The position numbers were made by a program, and so were the translations under genes. 64,000 nucleotides of DNA from Bathymodiolus brooksi (lineage: Eukaryota > Mollusca > Bivalvia > Mytilida > Modiolidae): positions 26,827,034 to 26,891,033 of the forward strand of contig OY804575.1 of NCBI GenBank assembly GCA_963680875.1, given 5' to 3'. Within the stretch, counting starts at the first letter, position 1, and every line of letters starts with the position of its first letter. Below the pieces are notes generated by a model. The model was given only the letters and a program-made list of their open reading frames with translations. It was not told the DNA's origin and did not search any database. Positions 35,553-47,719 of this stretch are shown here, in pieces.

Positions 35553-35918
35553 GAGTGAGTGAGCGATTGTTGTTTAACGCCAACTCAGCAATTTTTCAGC
35601 TCTATCATTGTGAGAACAAATTAATTTTCAATGAGATGATGAGGTCCGCTTTGTACTAGACCAACAAGCTTAGTTGGATTTTTATAGTGCTAGCTCACTG
35701 ACACAACAGTCTGCGGATAGACTTGTTGCCCTACTCTACATTATCCTGATTCCGTGCCAACCAGTCTTTGCTCTTACTCCTTAATGCTGCGTGCTTAGCG
35801 GAGAAGCAACAAATACCAATTTTATAGTCTTTGGTTTGACCCGATCGGGACTCGAACTCACGATCTACTGCACTCGAGGCGAGCATGCTAACCATTATAC
35901 CATTGATGCGGTTACATG
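35553..35918 (-). mobile_element. tRNA-derived SINE, copy 2, best preserved (366 bp)
   Basis: On the minus strand it has a canonical A box TGGTATAATGG (35892-35902) and B box GTTCGAGTC (35849-35857) in a tRNA-like head, then the same body and tail as the SINE at 30549. The near-perfect target-site duplication is TAAATGTACA (35543-35552) against TAAATGAACA (35919-35928). Better boxes and a more intact body suggest it is younger than copy 1. Confidence 0.9.
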
Positions 35919-36105
35919 TAAATGAACATAAAGAGAAGATTTCTTATTCTAATTATTTCCACAAAATAGTTTTTTGGTAAATAAAACTCCATTCATGTTA
36001 AATTTCAGATTTTATTTAAGTTGTTAAATATGGCTCTGCAATCTAGAGGTCAACTAAAGAACCTTATAACATAATAAAGATTACAAGAAAGACATTACAT
36101 TCAAA

Positions 36106-36323
36106 GGGGCTGTCATGATCGTATAGTGGTTGGGTTTATAACTATCTGTACCAATCACCACTAACATGAGTTTGAATACTGATCAGGCGAGGTTTACTAA
36201 AGAAAACATCATGTCATAGAGTTTGTCAATGACTTGTCTTCCACAAATAAAACTGACCGCCACAATATAACTGAAATATTGTTGAAAGTGGCATTAAACA
36301 CCATAACCCAAACTCCTAACCCT
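36106..36323 (+). mobile_element. tRNA-derived SINE of a third head type, 11-bp target-site duplication
   Basis: Flanked by TTACATTCAAA at 36095-36105 and 36324-36334. The head has an A box-like TCGTATAGTGG at 36119-36129 and a B box-like GTTTGAATA at 36170-36178. The 3' end (ATATTGTTGAAAGTGGCATT followed by AAACACC) is the closest match to the fragment inside the macrosatellite linkers. Confidence 0.85.
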
Positions 36324-36462
36324 TTACATTCAAATATAGAGACAATAATATACATGTGTCAAAAAAATCAAATAATGTGTCTTTGGGACACTGATGACTA
36401 AAGTTAACAGGTGCATAGCCAAACAGGGAAACAAGGATCTAGAGCATGACTGCTAAACTTAC

Positions 36463-36831
36463 CATCACTAAATACACTGCCATCACCATCACTGTATCTA
36501 CTTCTCGAGTTTTTATATTCTGAATATGGAGCTCTGGAACTCTGGGAAGTCCATGGGTCTCTTTTAGACTTTGATAGACTGGCACTAGAGCTGTGAATGT
36601 CGGCTGCAGTATTTGGTGTTTCACGAAGATTGAACTCGTCCCATTTTTTATTTACACCTTTACTTTTACGGTAGCAGAAAACAATAATGATTGGAATTAT
36701 TATAATAATAAGTCCAAAAATACCACCAACAATACCAATAATTGTTTCTTTGTCAATAGGGGTAGTGTACCCATATTCTGAACAACCATGTTCATTCCCG
36801 GTTTTACATTCATCTTGGTTCGTAATATCAC
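36463..36831 (-). CDS. Internal exon: extracellular stub, transmembrane helix and juxtamembrane tail
   Basis: A 369-base exon with acceptor AG at 36832-36833 and donor GTAAGT from 36462. It starts with two bases of a split codon and leaves one base for the next exon, matching the terminal exon. It encodes a short outer segment with two cysteines (residues 8 and 16) and ECKTGNEHGC, then a hydrophobic span at about residues 30-52 (IVGGIFGLIIIIIPIIIVF) with YRKSK as stop-transfer, so the tail faces the cytoplasm (type I topology inferred). A Ser/Tyr/Arg-rich juxtamembrane region follows. The two cysteines may close an ectodomain encoded in upstream exons beyond the window. A frame running through the donor to a stop near 36404 is read-through and not real. 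Confidence 0.8.
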
Positions 36832-36930
36832 CTGCAAAAATCAAACATTTTTAATTTATTAATTTGTATAATTTCCTTTTATTGTTTGCATAAAAGATAA
36901 TAAAAAATATTACTGAGAAGAATAAGTTTA
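36832..36930 (-). other. Acceptor-proximal intron sequence next to the satellite
   Basis: About 100 bp between the acceptor of the transmembrane exon and the first satellite unit. It contains TTTGATTTTTGCAG on the minus strand, a reasonable polypyrimidine tract and acceptor. Branch point, if used, must lie here or within the satellite. Confidence 0.6.
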
Positions 36931-39900
36931 TTACAGAGTACAGTCAAACCTGCCTTAGTGACCACCTCTATTACAGAGTACAGTCAAACCTACTTTAGTG
37001 ACCACCTCTATTAAGTTACAGTCAAACCTACTTTAGTGACCACCTCTATTAAGTTACAGTCAAACCTGCTTTAGTGACCACCTCTATTAAGTTACAGTCA
37101 AACCTGCTTTAGTGACCACCTCTATTAAGTTACAGTCAAACCTACTTTAGTGACCACCTCTATTAAGTTACAGTAAAACCTACTTTAGTGACCACCTCTA
37201 TTAAGTTACAGTCAAACCTGCCTTAGTGACCACCTCTATTAAGTTACAGTCAAACCTACTTTAGTGACCACCTCTATTAAGTTACAGTCAAACCTACTTT
37301 AGTGACCACCTCTATTAAGTTACAGTCAAACCTGCCTTAGTGACCACCTCTATTAAGTTACAGTCAAACCTACTTTAGTGACCACCTCTATTAAGTTACA
37401 GTCAAACCTGCCTTAGTGACCACCTCTATTAAGTTACAGTCAAACCTACTTTAGTGACCACCTCTATTAAGTTACAGTCAAACCTGCTTTAGTGACCACC
37501 TCTATTAAGTTACAGTCAAACCTGCTTTAGTGACCACCTCTATTAAGTTACAGTCAAACCTACTTTAGTGACCACCTCTATTAAGTTACAGTCAAACCTA
37601 CTTTAGTGACCACCTCTATTAAGTTACAGTCAAACCTACTTTAGTGACCACCTCTATTAAGTTACAGTCAAACCTGCTTTAGTGACCACCTCTATTAAGT
37701 TACAGTCAAACCTACTTTAGTGACCACCTCTATTAAGTTACAGTCAAACCTGCTTTAGTGACCACCTCTATTAAGTTACAGTCAAACCTACTTTAGTGAC
37801 CACCTCTATTAAGTTACAGTCAAACCTACTTTAGTGACCACCTCTATTAAGTTACAGTCAAACCTGCTTTAGTGACCACCTCTATTAAGTTACAGTCAAA
37901 CCTACTTTAGTGACCACCTCTATTAAGTTACAGTCAAACCTGCTTTAGTGACCACCTCTATTAAGTTACAGTCAAACCTACTTTAGTGACCACCTCTATT
38001 AAGTTACAGTCAAACCTACTTTAGTGACCACCTCTATTAAGTTACAGTCAAACCTACTTTAGTGACCACCTCTATTAAGTTACAGTCAAACCTACTTTAG
38101 TGACCACCTCTATTAAGTTACAGTCAAACCTACTTTAGTGACCACCTCTATTAAGTTACAGTCAAACCTGCTTTAGTGACCACCTTTATTAAGTTACAGT
38201 CAAACCTACTTTAGTGACCACCTCTATTAAGTTACAGTCAAACCTACTTTAGTGATCACCTCTATTAAGTTACAGTCAAACCTACTTTAGTGACCACCTC
38301 TATTAAGTTACAGTCAAACCTACTTTAGTGACCACCTCTATTAAGTTAGTCAAACCTACTTTAGTGACCACCTCTATTAAGTTACAGTCAAACCTGCTTT
38401 AGTGACCACCTCTATTAAGTTACAGTCAAACCTACTTTAGTGATCACCTCTATTAAGTTACAGTCAAACCTACTTTAGTGACCACCTCTATTAAGTTACA
38501 GTCAAACCTACTTTAGTGACCACCTCTATTAAGTTACAGTCAAACCTACTTTAGTGACCACCTCTATTAAGTTACAGTCAAACCTGCTTTAGTGACCACC
38601 TCTATTAAGTTACAGTCAAACCTGCTTTAGTGACCACCTCTATTAAGTTACAGTCAAACCTACTTTAGTGACCACCTCTATTAAGTTACAGTCAAACCTA
38701 CTTTAGTGATCACCTCTATTAAGTTACAGTCAAACCTACTTTAGTGACCACCTCTATTAAGTTACAGTCAAACCTACTTTAGTGACCACCTCTATTAAGT
38801 TACAGTCAAACCTACTTTAGTGACCACCTCTATTAAGTTACAGTCAAACCTACTTTAGTGATCACCTCTTAAGTTACAGTCAAACCTACTTTAGTGACCA
38901 CCTCTATTAAGTTACAGTCAAACCTACTTTAGTGACCACCTCTATTAAGTTACAGTCAAACCTACTTTAGTGACCACCTCTATTAAGTTACAGTCAAACC
39001 TGCTTTAGTGACCACCTCTATTAAGTTACAGTCAAACCTACTTTAGTGATCACCTCTATTAAGTTACAGTCAAACCTGCTTTAGTGATCACCTCTATTAA
39101 GTTACAGTCAAACCTACTTTAGTGACCACCTCTATTAAGTTACAGTCAAACCTGCTTTAGTGACCACCTCTATTAAGTTACAGTCAAACCTACTTTAGTG
39201 ATCACCTCTATTAAGTTAGTCAAACCTGCTTTAGTGATCACCTCTATTAAGTTACAGTCAAACCTACTTTAGTGACCACCTCTATTAAGTTACAGTCAAA
39301 CCTGCTTTAGTGACCACCTCTATTAAGTTACAGTCAAACCTACTTTAGTGATCACCTCTATTAAGTTACAGTCAAACCTGCTTTAGTGATCACCTCTATT
39401 AAGTTACAGTCAAACCTACTTTAGTGACCACCTCTATTAAGTTACAGTCAAACCTGCTTTAGTGACCACCTCTATTAAGTTACAGTCAAACCTACTTTAG
39501 TGACCACCTCTACTAAGTTACAGTCAAACCTACTTTAGTGACCACCTCTATTAAGTTACAGTCAAGCCTACTTTAGTGACCACCTCTATTAAGTTACAGT
39601 CAAACCTACTTTAGTGACCACCTCTATTAAGTTACAGTCAAACCTGCTTTAGTGACCACCTCTATTAAGTTACAGTCAAACCTACTTTAGTGACCACCTC
39701 TACTAAGTTACAGTCAAACCTACTTTAGTGACCACCTCTATTAAGTTACAGTCAAGCCTACTTTAGTGACCACCTCTATTAAGTTACAGTCAAACCTACT
39801 TTAGTGACCACCTCTATTAAGTTACAGTCAAACCTGCTTTAGTGACCACCTCTATTAAGTTACAGTCAAACCTGCTTTAGTGACCACCTCTTTTAAGTTA

Positions 39901-42900
39901 CAGTCAAACCTACTTTAGTGACCACCTCTATTAAGTTACAGTCAAACCTACTTTAGTGACCACCTCTATTAAGTTACAGTCAAACCTGCTTTAGTGACCA
40001 CCTCTATTAAGTTACAGTCAAACCTACTTTAGTGACCACCTCTATTAAGTTACAGTCAAACCTGCTTTAGTGACCACCTCTATTAAGTTACAGTCAAACC
40101 TGCTTTAGTGACCACCTCTATTAAGTTACAGTCAAACCTACTTTAGTGACCACCTCTATTAAGTTACAGTCAAACCTGCTTTAGTGATCACCTCTATTAA
40201 GTTACAGTCAAACCTACTTTAGTGACCACCTCTATTAAGTTACAGTCAAACCTGCTTTAGTGACTACCTCTATTAAGTTACAGTCAAACCTGCTTTAGTG
40301 ACCACCTCTATTAAGTTACAGTCAAACCTGCTTTAGTGATCACCTCTATTAAGTTACAGTCAAACCTACTTTAGTGACCACCTCTATTAAGTTACAGTCA
40401 AACCTGCTTTAGTGACCACCTCTATTAAGTTACAGTCAAACCTACTTTAGTGACCACCTCTACTAAGTTACAGTCAAACCTACTTTAGTGACCACCTCTA
40501 TTAAGTTACAGTCAAACCTACTTTAGTGACCACCTCTATTAAGTTACAGTCAAACCTACTTTAGTGACCACCTCTATTAAGTTACAGTCAAACCTACTTT
40601 AGTGACCACCTCTATTAAGTTACAGTCAAACCTGCTTTAGTGACCACCTTTATTAAGTTACAGTCAAACCTACTTTAGTGACCACCTCTATTAAGTTACA
40701 GTCAAACCTACTTTAGTGATCACCTCTATTAAGTTACAGTCAAACCTACTTTAGTGACCACCTCTATTAAGTTACAGTCAAACCTACTTTAGTGACCACC
40801 TCTATTAAGTTACAGTCAAACCTACTTTAGTGACCACCTCTATTAAGTTACAGTCAAACCTGCTTTAGTGACCACCTCTATTAAGTTACAGTCAAACCTG
40901 CTTTAGTGACCACCTCTATTAAGTTACAGTCAAACCTACTTTAGTGATCACCTCTATTAAGTTACAGTCAAACCTACTTTAGTGACCACCTCTATTAAGT
41001 TACAGTCAAACCTACTTTAGTGACCACCTCTATTAAGTTACAGTCAAACCTACTTTAGTGACCACCTCTATTAAGTTACAGTCAAACCTGCTTTAGTGAC
41101 CACCTCTATTAAGTTACAGTCAAACCTGCTTTAGTGACCACCTCTATTAAGTTACAGTCAAACCTACTTTAGTGACCACCTCTATTAAGTTACAGTCAAA
41201 CCTACTTTAGTGATCACCTCTATTAAGTTACAGTTAAACCTACTTTAGTGACCACCTCTATTAAGTTACAGTCAAACCTACTTTAGTGACCACCTCTATT
41301 AAGTTACAGTCAAACCTACTTTAGTGACCACCTCTATTAAGTTACAGTCAAACCTACTTTAGTGATCACCTCTATTAAGTTACAGTCAAACCTACTTTAG
41401 TGACCACCTCTATTAAGTTACAGTCAAACCTACTTTAGTGACCACCTCTATTAAGTTACAGTCAAACCTACTTTAGTGACCACCTCTATTAAGTTACAGT
41501 CAAACCTGCTTTAGTGACCACCTCTATTAAGTTACAGTCAAACCTACTTTAGTGATCACCTCTATTAAGTTACAGTCAAACCTGCTTTAGTGATCACCTC
41601 TATTAAGTTACAGTCAAACCTACTTTAGTGACCACCTCTATTAAGTTACAGTCAAACCTGCTTTAGTGACCACCTCTATTAAGTTACAGTCAAACCTACT
41701 TTAGTGATCACCTCTATTAAGTTAGTCAAACCTGCTTTAGTGATCACCTCTATTAAGTTACAGTCAAACCTACTTTAGTGACCACCTCTATTAAGTTACA
41801 GTCAAACCTGCTTTAGTGACCACCTCTATTAAGTTACAGTCAAACCTACTTTAGTGATCACCTCTATTAAGTTACAGTCAAACCTGCTTTAGTGATCACC
41901 TCTATTAAGTTACAGTCAAACCTACTTTAGTGACCACCTCTATTAAGTTACAGTCAAACCTGCTTTAGTGACCACCTCTATTAAGTTACAGTCAAACCTG
42001 CTTTAGTGACCACCTCTATTAAGTTACAGTCAAACCTGCTTTAGTGATCACCTCTATTAAGTTACAGTCAAACCTACTTTAGTGACCACCTCTATTAAGT
42101 TACAGTCAAACCTGCTTTAGTGACCACCTCTATTAAGTTACAGTCAAACCTACTTTAGTGACCACCTCTACTAAGTTACAGTCAAACCTACTTTAGTGAC
42201 CACCTCTATTAAGTTACAGTCAAACCTACTTTAGTGACCACCTCTATTAAGTTACAGTCAAACCTGCTTTAGTGACCACCTCTATTAAGTTACAGTCAAA
42301 CCTGCTTTAGTGACCACCTCTATTAAGTTACAGTCAAACCTGCTTTAGTGACCACCTCTATTAAGTTACAGTCAAACCTACTTTAGTGACCACCTCTATT
42401 AAGTTACAGTCAAACCTGCTTTAGTGACCACCTCTATTAAGTTACAGTCAAACCTACTTTAGTGACCACCTCTATTAAGTTACAGTCAAACCTGCTTTAG
42501 TGATCACCTCTATTAAGTTACAGTCAAACCTGCTTTAGTGACCACCTCTATTAAGTTACAGTCAAACCTACTTTAGTGACCACCTCTATTAAGTTACAGT
42601 CAAACCTGCTTTAGTGATCACCTCTATTAAGTTACAGTCAAACCTGCTTTAGTGACCACCTCTATTAAGTTACAGTCAAACCTGCTTTAGTGACCACCTC
42701 TATTAAGTTACAGTCAAACCTGCTTTAGTGATCACCTCTATTAAGTTACAGTCAAACCTACTTTAGTGACCACCTCTATTAAGTTACAGTCAAACCTGCT
42801 TTAGTGACCACCTCTATTAAGTTACAGTCAAACCTGCTTTAGTGACCACCTCTATTAAGTTACAGTCAAACCTGCTTTAGTGATCACCTCTATTAAGTTA

Positions 42901-45900
42901 CAGTCAAACCTGCTTTAGTGACCACCTCTATTAAGTTACAGTCAAACCTACTTTAGTCACCACCTCTATTAAGTTACAGTCAAACCTGCTTTAGTGATCA
43001 CCTCTATTATGTTACAGTCAAACCTGCTTTAGTGACCACCTCTATTAAGTTACAGTCAAACCTGCTTTAGTGACCACCTCTATTAAGATACAGTCAAACC
43101 TACTTTAGTGACCACCTCTATTAAGTTACAGTCAAACCTGCTTTAGTGACCACCTCTATTAAGTTACAGTCAAACCTGCTTTAGTGACCACCTCTATTAA
43201 GTTACAGTCAAACCTACTTTAGTGACCACCTCTATTAAGTTACAGTCAAACCTGCTTTAGTGACCACCTCTATTAAGTTACAGTCAAACTTGCTTTAGTG
43301 ACCACCTCTATTAAGTTACAGTCAAACCTACTTTAGTGACCACCTCTATTAAGTTACAGTCAAACCTGCTTTAGTGAACACCTCTATTAAGTTACAGTCA
43401 AACCTGCTTTAGTGACCACCTCTATTAAGTTACAGTCAAACCTGCTTTAGTGACCACCTCTATTAAGTTACAGTTAAACCTACTTTAGTGACCACCTCTA
43501 TTAAGTTACAGTCAAACCTTCTTTAGTGACCACCTCTATTAAGTTACAGTCAAACCTACTTTAGTGACCACCTCTATTAAGTTACAGTCAAACCTACTTT
43601 AGTGACCACCTCTATTAAGTTACAGTCAAACCTGCTTTAGTGACCACCTCTATTAAGTTACAGTCAAACCTACTTTAGTGACCACCTCTATTAAGTTACA
43701 GTCAAACCTGCTTTAGTGACCACCTTTATTAAGTTACAGTCAAACCTACTTTAGTGACCACCTCTATTAAGTTACAGTCAAACCTACTTTAGTGATCACC
43801 TCTATTAAGTTACAGTCAAACCTACTTTAGTGACCACCTCTATTAAGTTACAGTCAAACCTACTTTAGTGACCACCTCTATTAAGTTACAGTCAAACCTA
43901 CTTTAGTGACCACCTCTATTAAGTTACAGTCAAACCTGCTTTAGTGACCACCTCTATTAAGTTACAGTCAAACCTGCTTTAGTGACCACCTCTATTAAGT
44001 TACAGTCAAACCTACTTTAGTGATCACCTCTATTAAGTTACAGTCAAACCTACTTTAGTGACCACCTCTATTAAGTTACAGTCAAACCTACTTTAGTGAC
44101 CACCTCTATTAAGTTACAGTCAAACCTACTTTAGTGACCACCTCTATTAAGTTACAGTCAAACCTGCTTTAGTGACCACCTCTATTAAGTTACAGTCAAA
44201 CCTGCTTTAGTGACCACCTCTATTAAGTTACAGTCAAACCTACTTTAGTGACCACCTCTATTAAGTTAGTCAAACCTACTTTAGTGATCACCTCTATTAA
44301 GTTACAGTTAAACCTACTTTAGTGACCACCTCTATTAAGTTACAGTCAAACCTACTTTAGTGACCACCTCTATTAAGTTACAGTCAAACCTACTTTAGTG
44401 ACCACCTCTATTAAGTTACAGTCAAACCTACTTTAGTGATCACCTCTATTAAGTTACAGTCAAACCTACTTTAGTGACCACCTCTATTAAGTTACAGTCA
44501 AACCTACTTTAGTGACCACCTCTATTAAGTTACAGTCAAACCTACTTTAGTGACCACCTCTATTAAGTTACAGTCAAACCTGCTTTAGTGACCACCTCTA
44601 TTAAGGTACAGTCAAACCTACTTTAGTGATCACCTCTATTAAGTTACAGTCAAACCTGCTTTAGTGATCACCTCTATTAAGTTACAGTCAAACCTACTTT
44701 AGTGACCACCTCTATTAAGTTACAGTCAAACCTGCTTTAGTGACCACCTCTATTAAGTTACAGTCAAACCTACTTTAGTGATCACCTCTATTAAGTTAGT
44801 CAAACCTGCTTTAGTGATCACCTCTATTAAGTTACAGTCAAACCTACTTTAGTGACCACCTCTATTAAGTTACAGTCAAACCTGCTTTAGTGACCACCTC
44901 TATTAAGTTACAGTCAAACCTACTTTAGTGATCACCTCTATTAAGTTACAGTCAAACCTGCTTTAGTGATCACCTCTATTAAGTTACAGTCAAACCTACT
45001 TTAGTGACCACCTCTATTAAGTTACAGTCAAACCTACTTTAGTGACCACCTCTATTAAGTTACAGTCAAACCTACTTTAGTGACCACCTCTACTAAGTTA
45101 CAGTCAAACCTACTTTAGTGACCACCTCTATTAAGTTACAGTCAAACCTACTTTAGTGACCACCTCTATTAAGTTACAGTCAAACCTACTTTAGTGACCA
45201 CCTCTATTAAGTTAGTCAAACCTGCTTTAGTGACCACCTCTATTAAGTTACAGTCAAACCTGCTTTAGTGACCACCTCTATTAAGTTACAGTCAAACCTA
45301 CTTTAGTGACCACCTCTATTAAGTTACAGTCAAACCTGCTTTAGTGACCACCTCTATTAAGTTACAGTCAAACCTACTTTAGTGACCACCTCTATTAAGT
45401 TACAGTCAAACCTGCTTTAGTGACCACCTCTATTAAGTTACAGTCAAACCTGCTTTAGTGACCACCTCTATTAAGTTACAGTCAAACCTACTTTAGTGAT
45501 CACCTCTATTAAGTTACAGTCAAACCTGCTTTAGTGATCACCTCTATTAAGTTACAGTCAAACCTACTTTAGTGACCACCTCTATTAAGTTACAGTCAAA
45601 CTTGCTTTAGTGACCACCTCTATTAAGTTACAGTCAAACCTGCTTTAGTGACCACCTCTATTAAGTTACAGTCAAACCTGCTTTAGTGATCACCTCTATT
45701 AAGTTACAGTCAAACCTACTTTAGTGACCACCTCTACTAAGTTACAGTCAAACCTACTTTAGTGACCACCTCTATTAAGTTACAGTCAAACCTACTTTAG
45801 TGACCACCTCTATTAAGTTACAGTCAAACCTGCTTTAGTGACCACCTCTATTAAGTTACAGTCAAACCTGCTTTAGTGACCACCTCTATTAAGTTACAGT

Positions 45901-47719
45901 CAAACCTGCTTTAGTGACCACCTCTATTAAGTTACAGTCAAACCTACTTTAGTGACCACCTCTATTAAGTTACAGTCAAACCTGCTTTAGTGACCACCTC
46001 TATTAAGTTACAGTCAAACCTACTTTAGTGACCACCTCTATTAAGTTACAGTCAAACCTGCTTTAGTGATCACCTCTATTAAGTTACAGTCAAACCTGCT
46101 TTAGTGACCACCTCTATTAAGTTACAGTCAAACCTACTTTAGTGACCACCTCTATTAAGTTACAGTCAAACCTGCTTTAGTGATCACCTCTATTAAGTTA
46201 CAGTCAAACCTGCTTTAGTGACCACCTCTATTAAGTTACAGTCAAACCTGCTTTAGTGACCACCTCTATTAAGTTACAGTCAAACCTGCTTTAGTGATCA
46301 CCTCTATTAAGTTACAGTCAAACCTACTTTAGTGACCACCTCTATTAAGTTACAGTCAAACCTGCTTTAGTGACCACCTCTATTAAGTTACAGTCAAACC
46401 TACTTTAGTGACCACCTCTATTAAGTTACAGTCAAACCTGCTTTAGTGATCACCACTATTAAGTTACAGTCAAACCTGCTTTAGTGACCACCTCTATTAA
46501 GTTACAGTCAAACCTACTTTAGTGACCACCTCTATTAAGTTACAGTCAAACCTGCTTTAGTGATCACCTCTATTAAGTTACAGTCAAACCTGCTTTAGTG
46601 ACCACCTCTATTAAGTTACAGTCAAACCTGCTTTAGTGACCACCTCTATTAAGTTACAGTCAAACCTACTTTAGTGACCACCTCTATTAAGTTACAGTCA
46701 AACCTGCTTTAGTGACCACCTCTATTAAGTTACAGTCAAACCTGCTTTAGTGACCACCTCTATTAAGTTACAGTCAAACCTACTTTAGTGACCACCTCTA
46801 TTAAGTTACAGTCAAACCTGCTTTAGTGACCACCTCTATTAAGTTACAGTCAAACTTGCTTTAGTGACCACCTCTATTAAGTTACAGTCAAACCTACTTT
46901 AGTGACCACCTCTATTAAGTTACAGTCAAACCTGCTTTAGTGACCACCTCTATTAAGTTACAGTCAAACCTGCTTTAGTGACCACCTCTATTAAGTTACA
47001 GTCAAACCTGCTTTAGTGACCACCTCTATTAAGTTACAGTCAAACCTACTTTAGTGACCACCTCTATTAAGTTACAGTCAAACCTGCTTTAGTGACCACC
47101 TCTATTAAGTTACAGTCAAACCTGCTTTAGTGACCACCTCTATTAAGTTACAGTCAAACCTGCTTTAGTGACCACCTCTATTAAGTTACAGTCAAACCTG
47201 CTTTAGTGACCACCTCTATTAAGTTACAGTAAAACCTGCTTTAGTGACCACCTCTATTAAGTTACAGTCAAACCTGCTTTAGTGACCACCTCTATTAAGT
47301 TACAGTCAAACCTACTTTAGTGACCACCTCTATTAAGTTACAGTCAAACCTGCTTTAGTGACCACCTCTATTAAGTTACAGTCAAACCTGCTTTATTGAC
47401 CACCTCTATTAAGTTACAGTCAAACCTGCTTTAGTGACCACCTCTATTAAGTTACAGTCAAACCTGCTTTAGTGACCACCTCTATTAAGTTACAGTCAAA
47501 CCTGCTTTAGTGACCACCTCTATTAAGTTACAGTCAAACCTGCTTTAGTGACCATCTCTATTAAGTTACAGTCAAACCTGCTTTAGTGACCACCTCTATT
47601 AAGTTACAGTCAAACCTGCTTTAGTGACCACCTCTATTAAGTTACAGTCAAACCTGCTTTAGTGACCACCTCTATTAAGTTACAGTCAAACCTGCTTTAG
47701 TGACCACCTCTATTAAGTT

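Larger units (their letters stand above)
35418..36462 (-). other. Last intron of the membrane-protein gene (1045 bp)
   Basis: Bounded by a good donor, G then GTAAGT at 36462, and by TTTATTTAAG at the acceptor. The pyrimidine tract is weak and AT-rich. Two SINEs occupy more than half of it: one in the sense orientation relative to the gene (35553-35918) and one antisense (36106-36323). Confidence 0.75.

Noticed and set aside
36404..36462. Continuation of the transmembrane exon to a stop near 36404
   Set aside because: A strong GTAAGT donor at 36462 and an in-phase acceptor at 35418-35419 explain the gene better, giving a 358-residue continuation.
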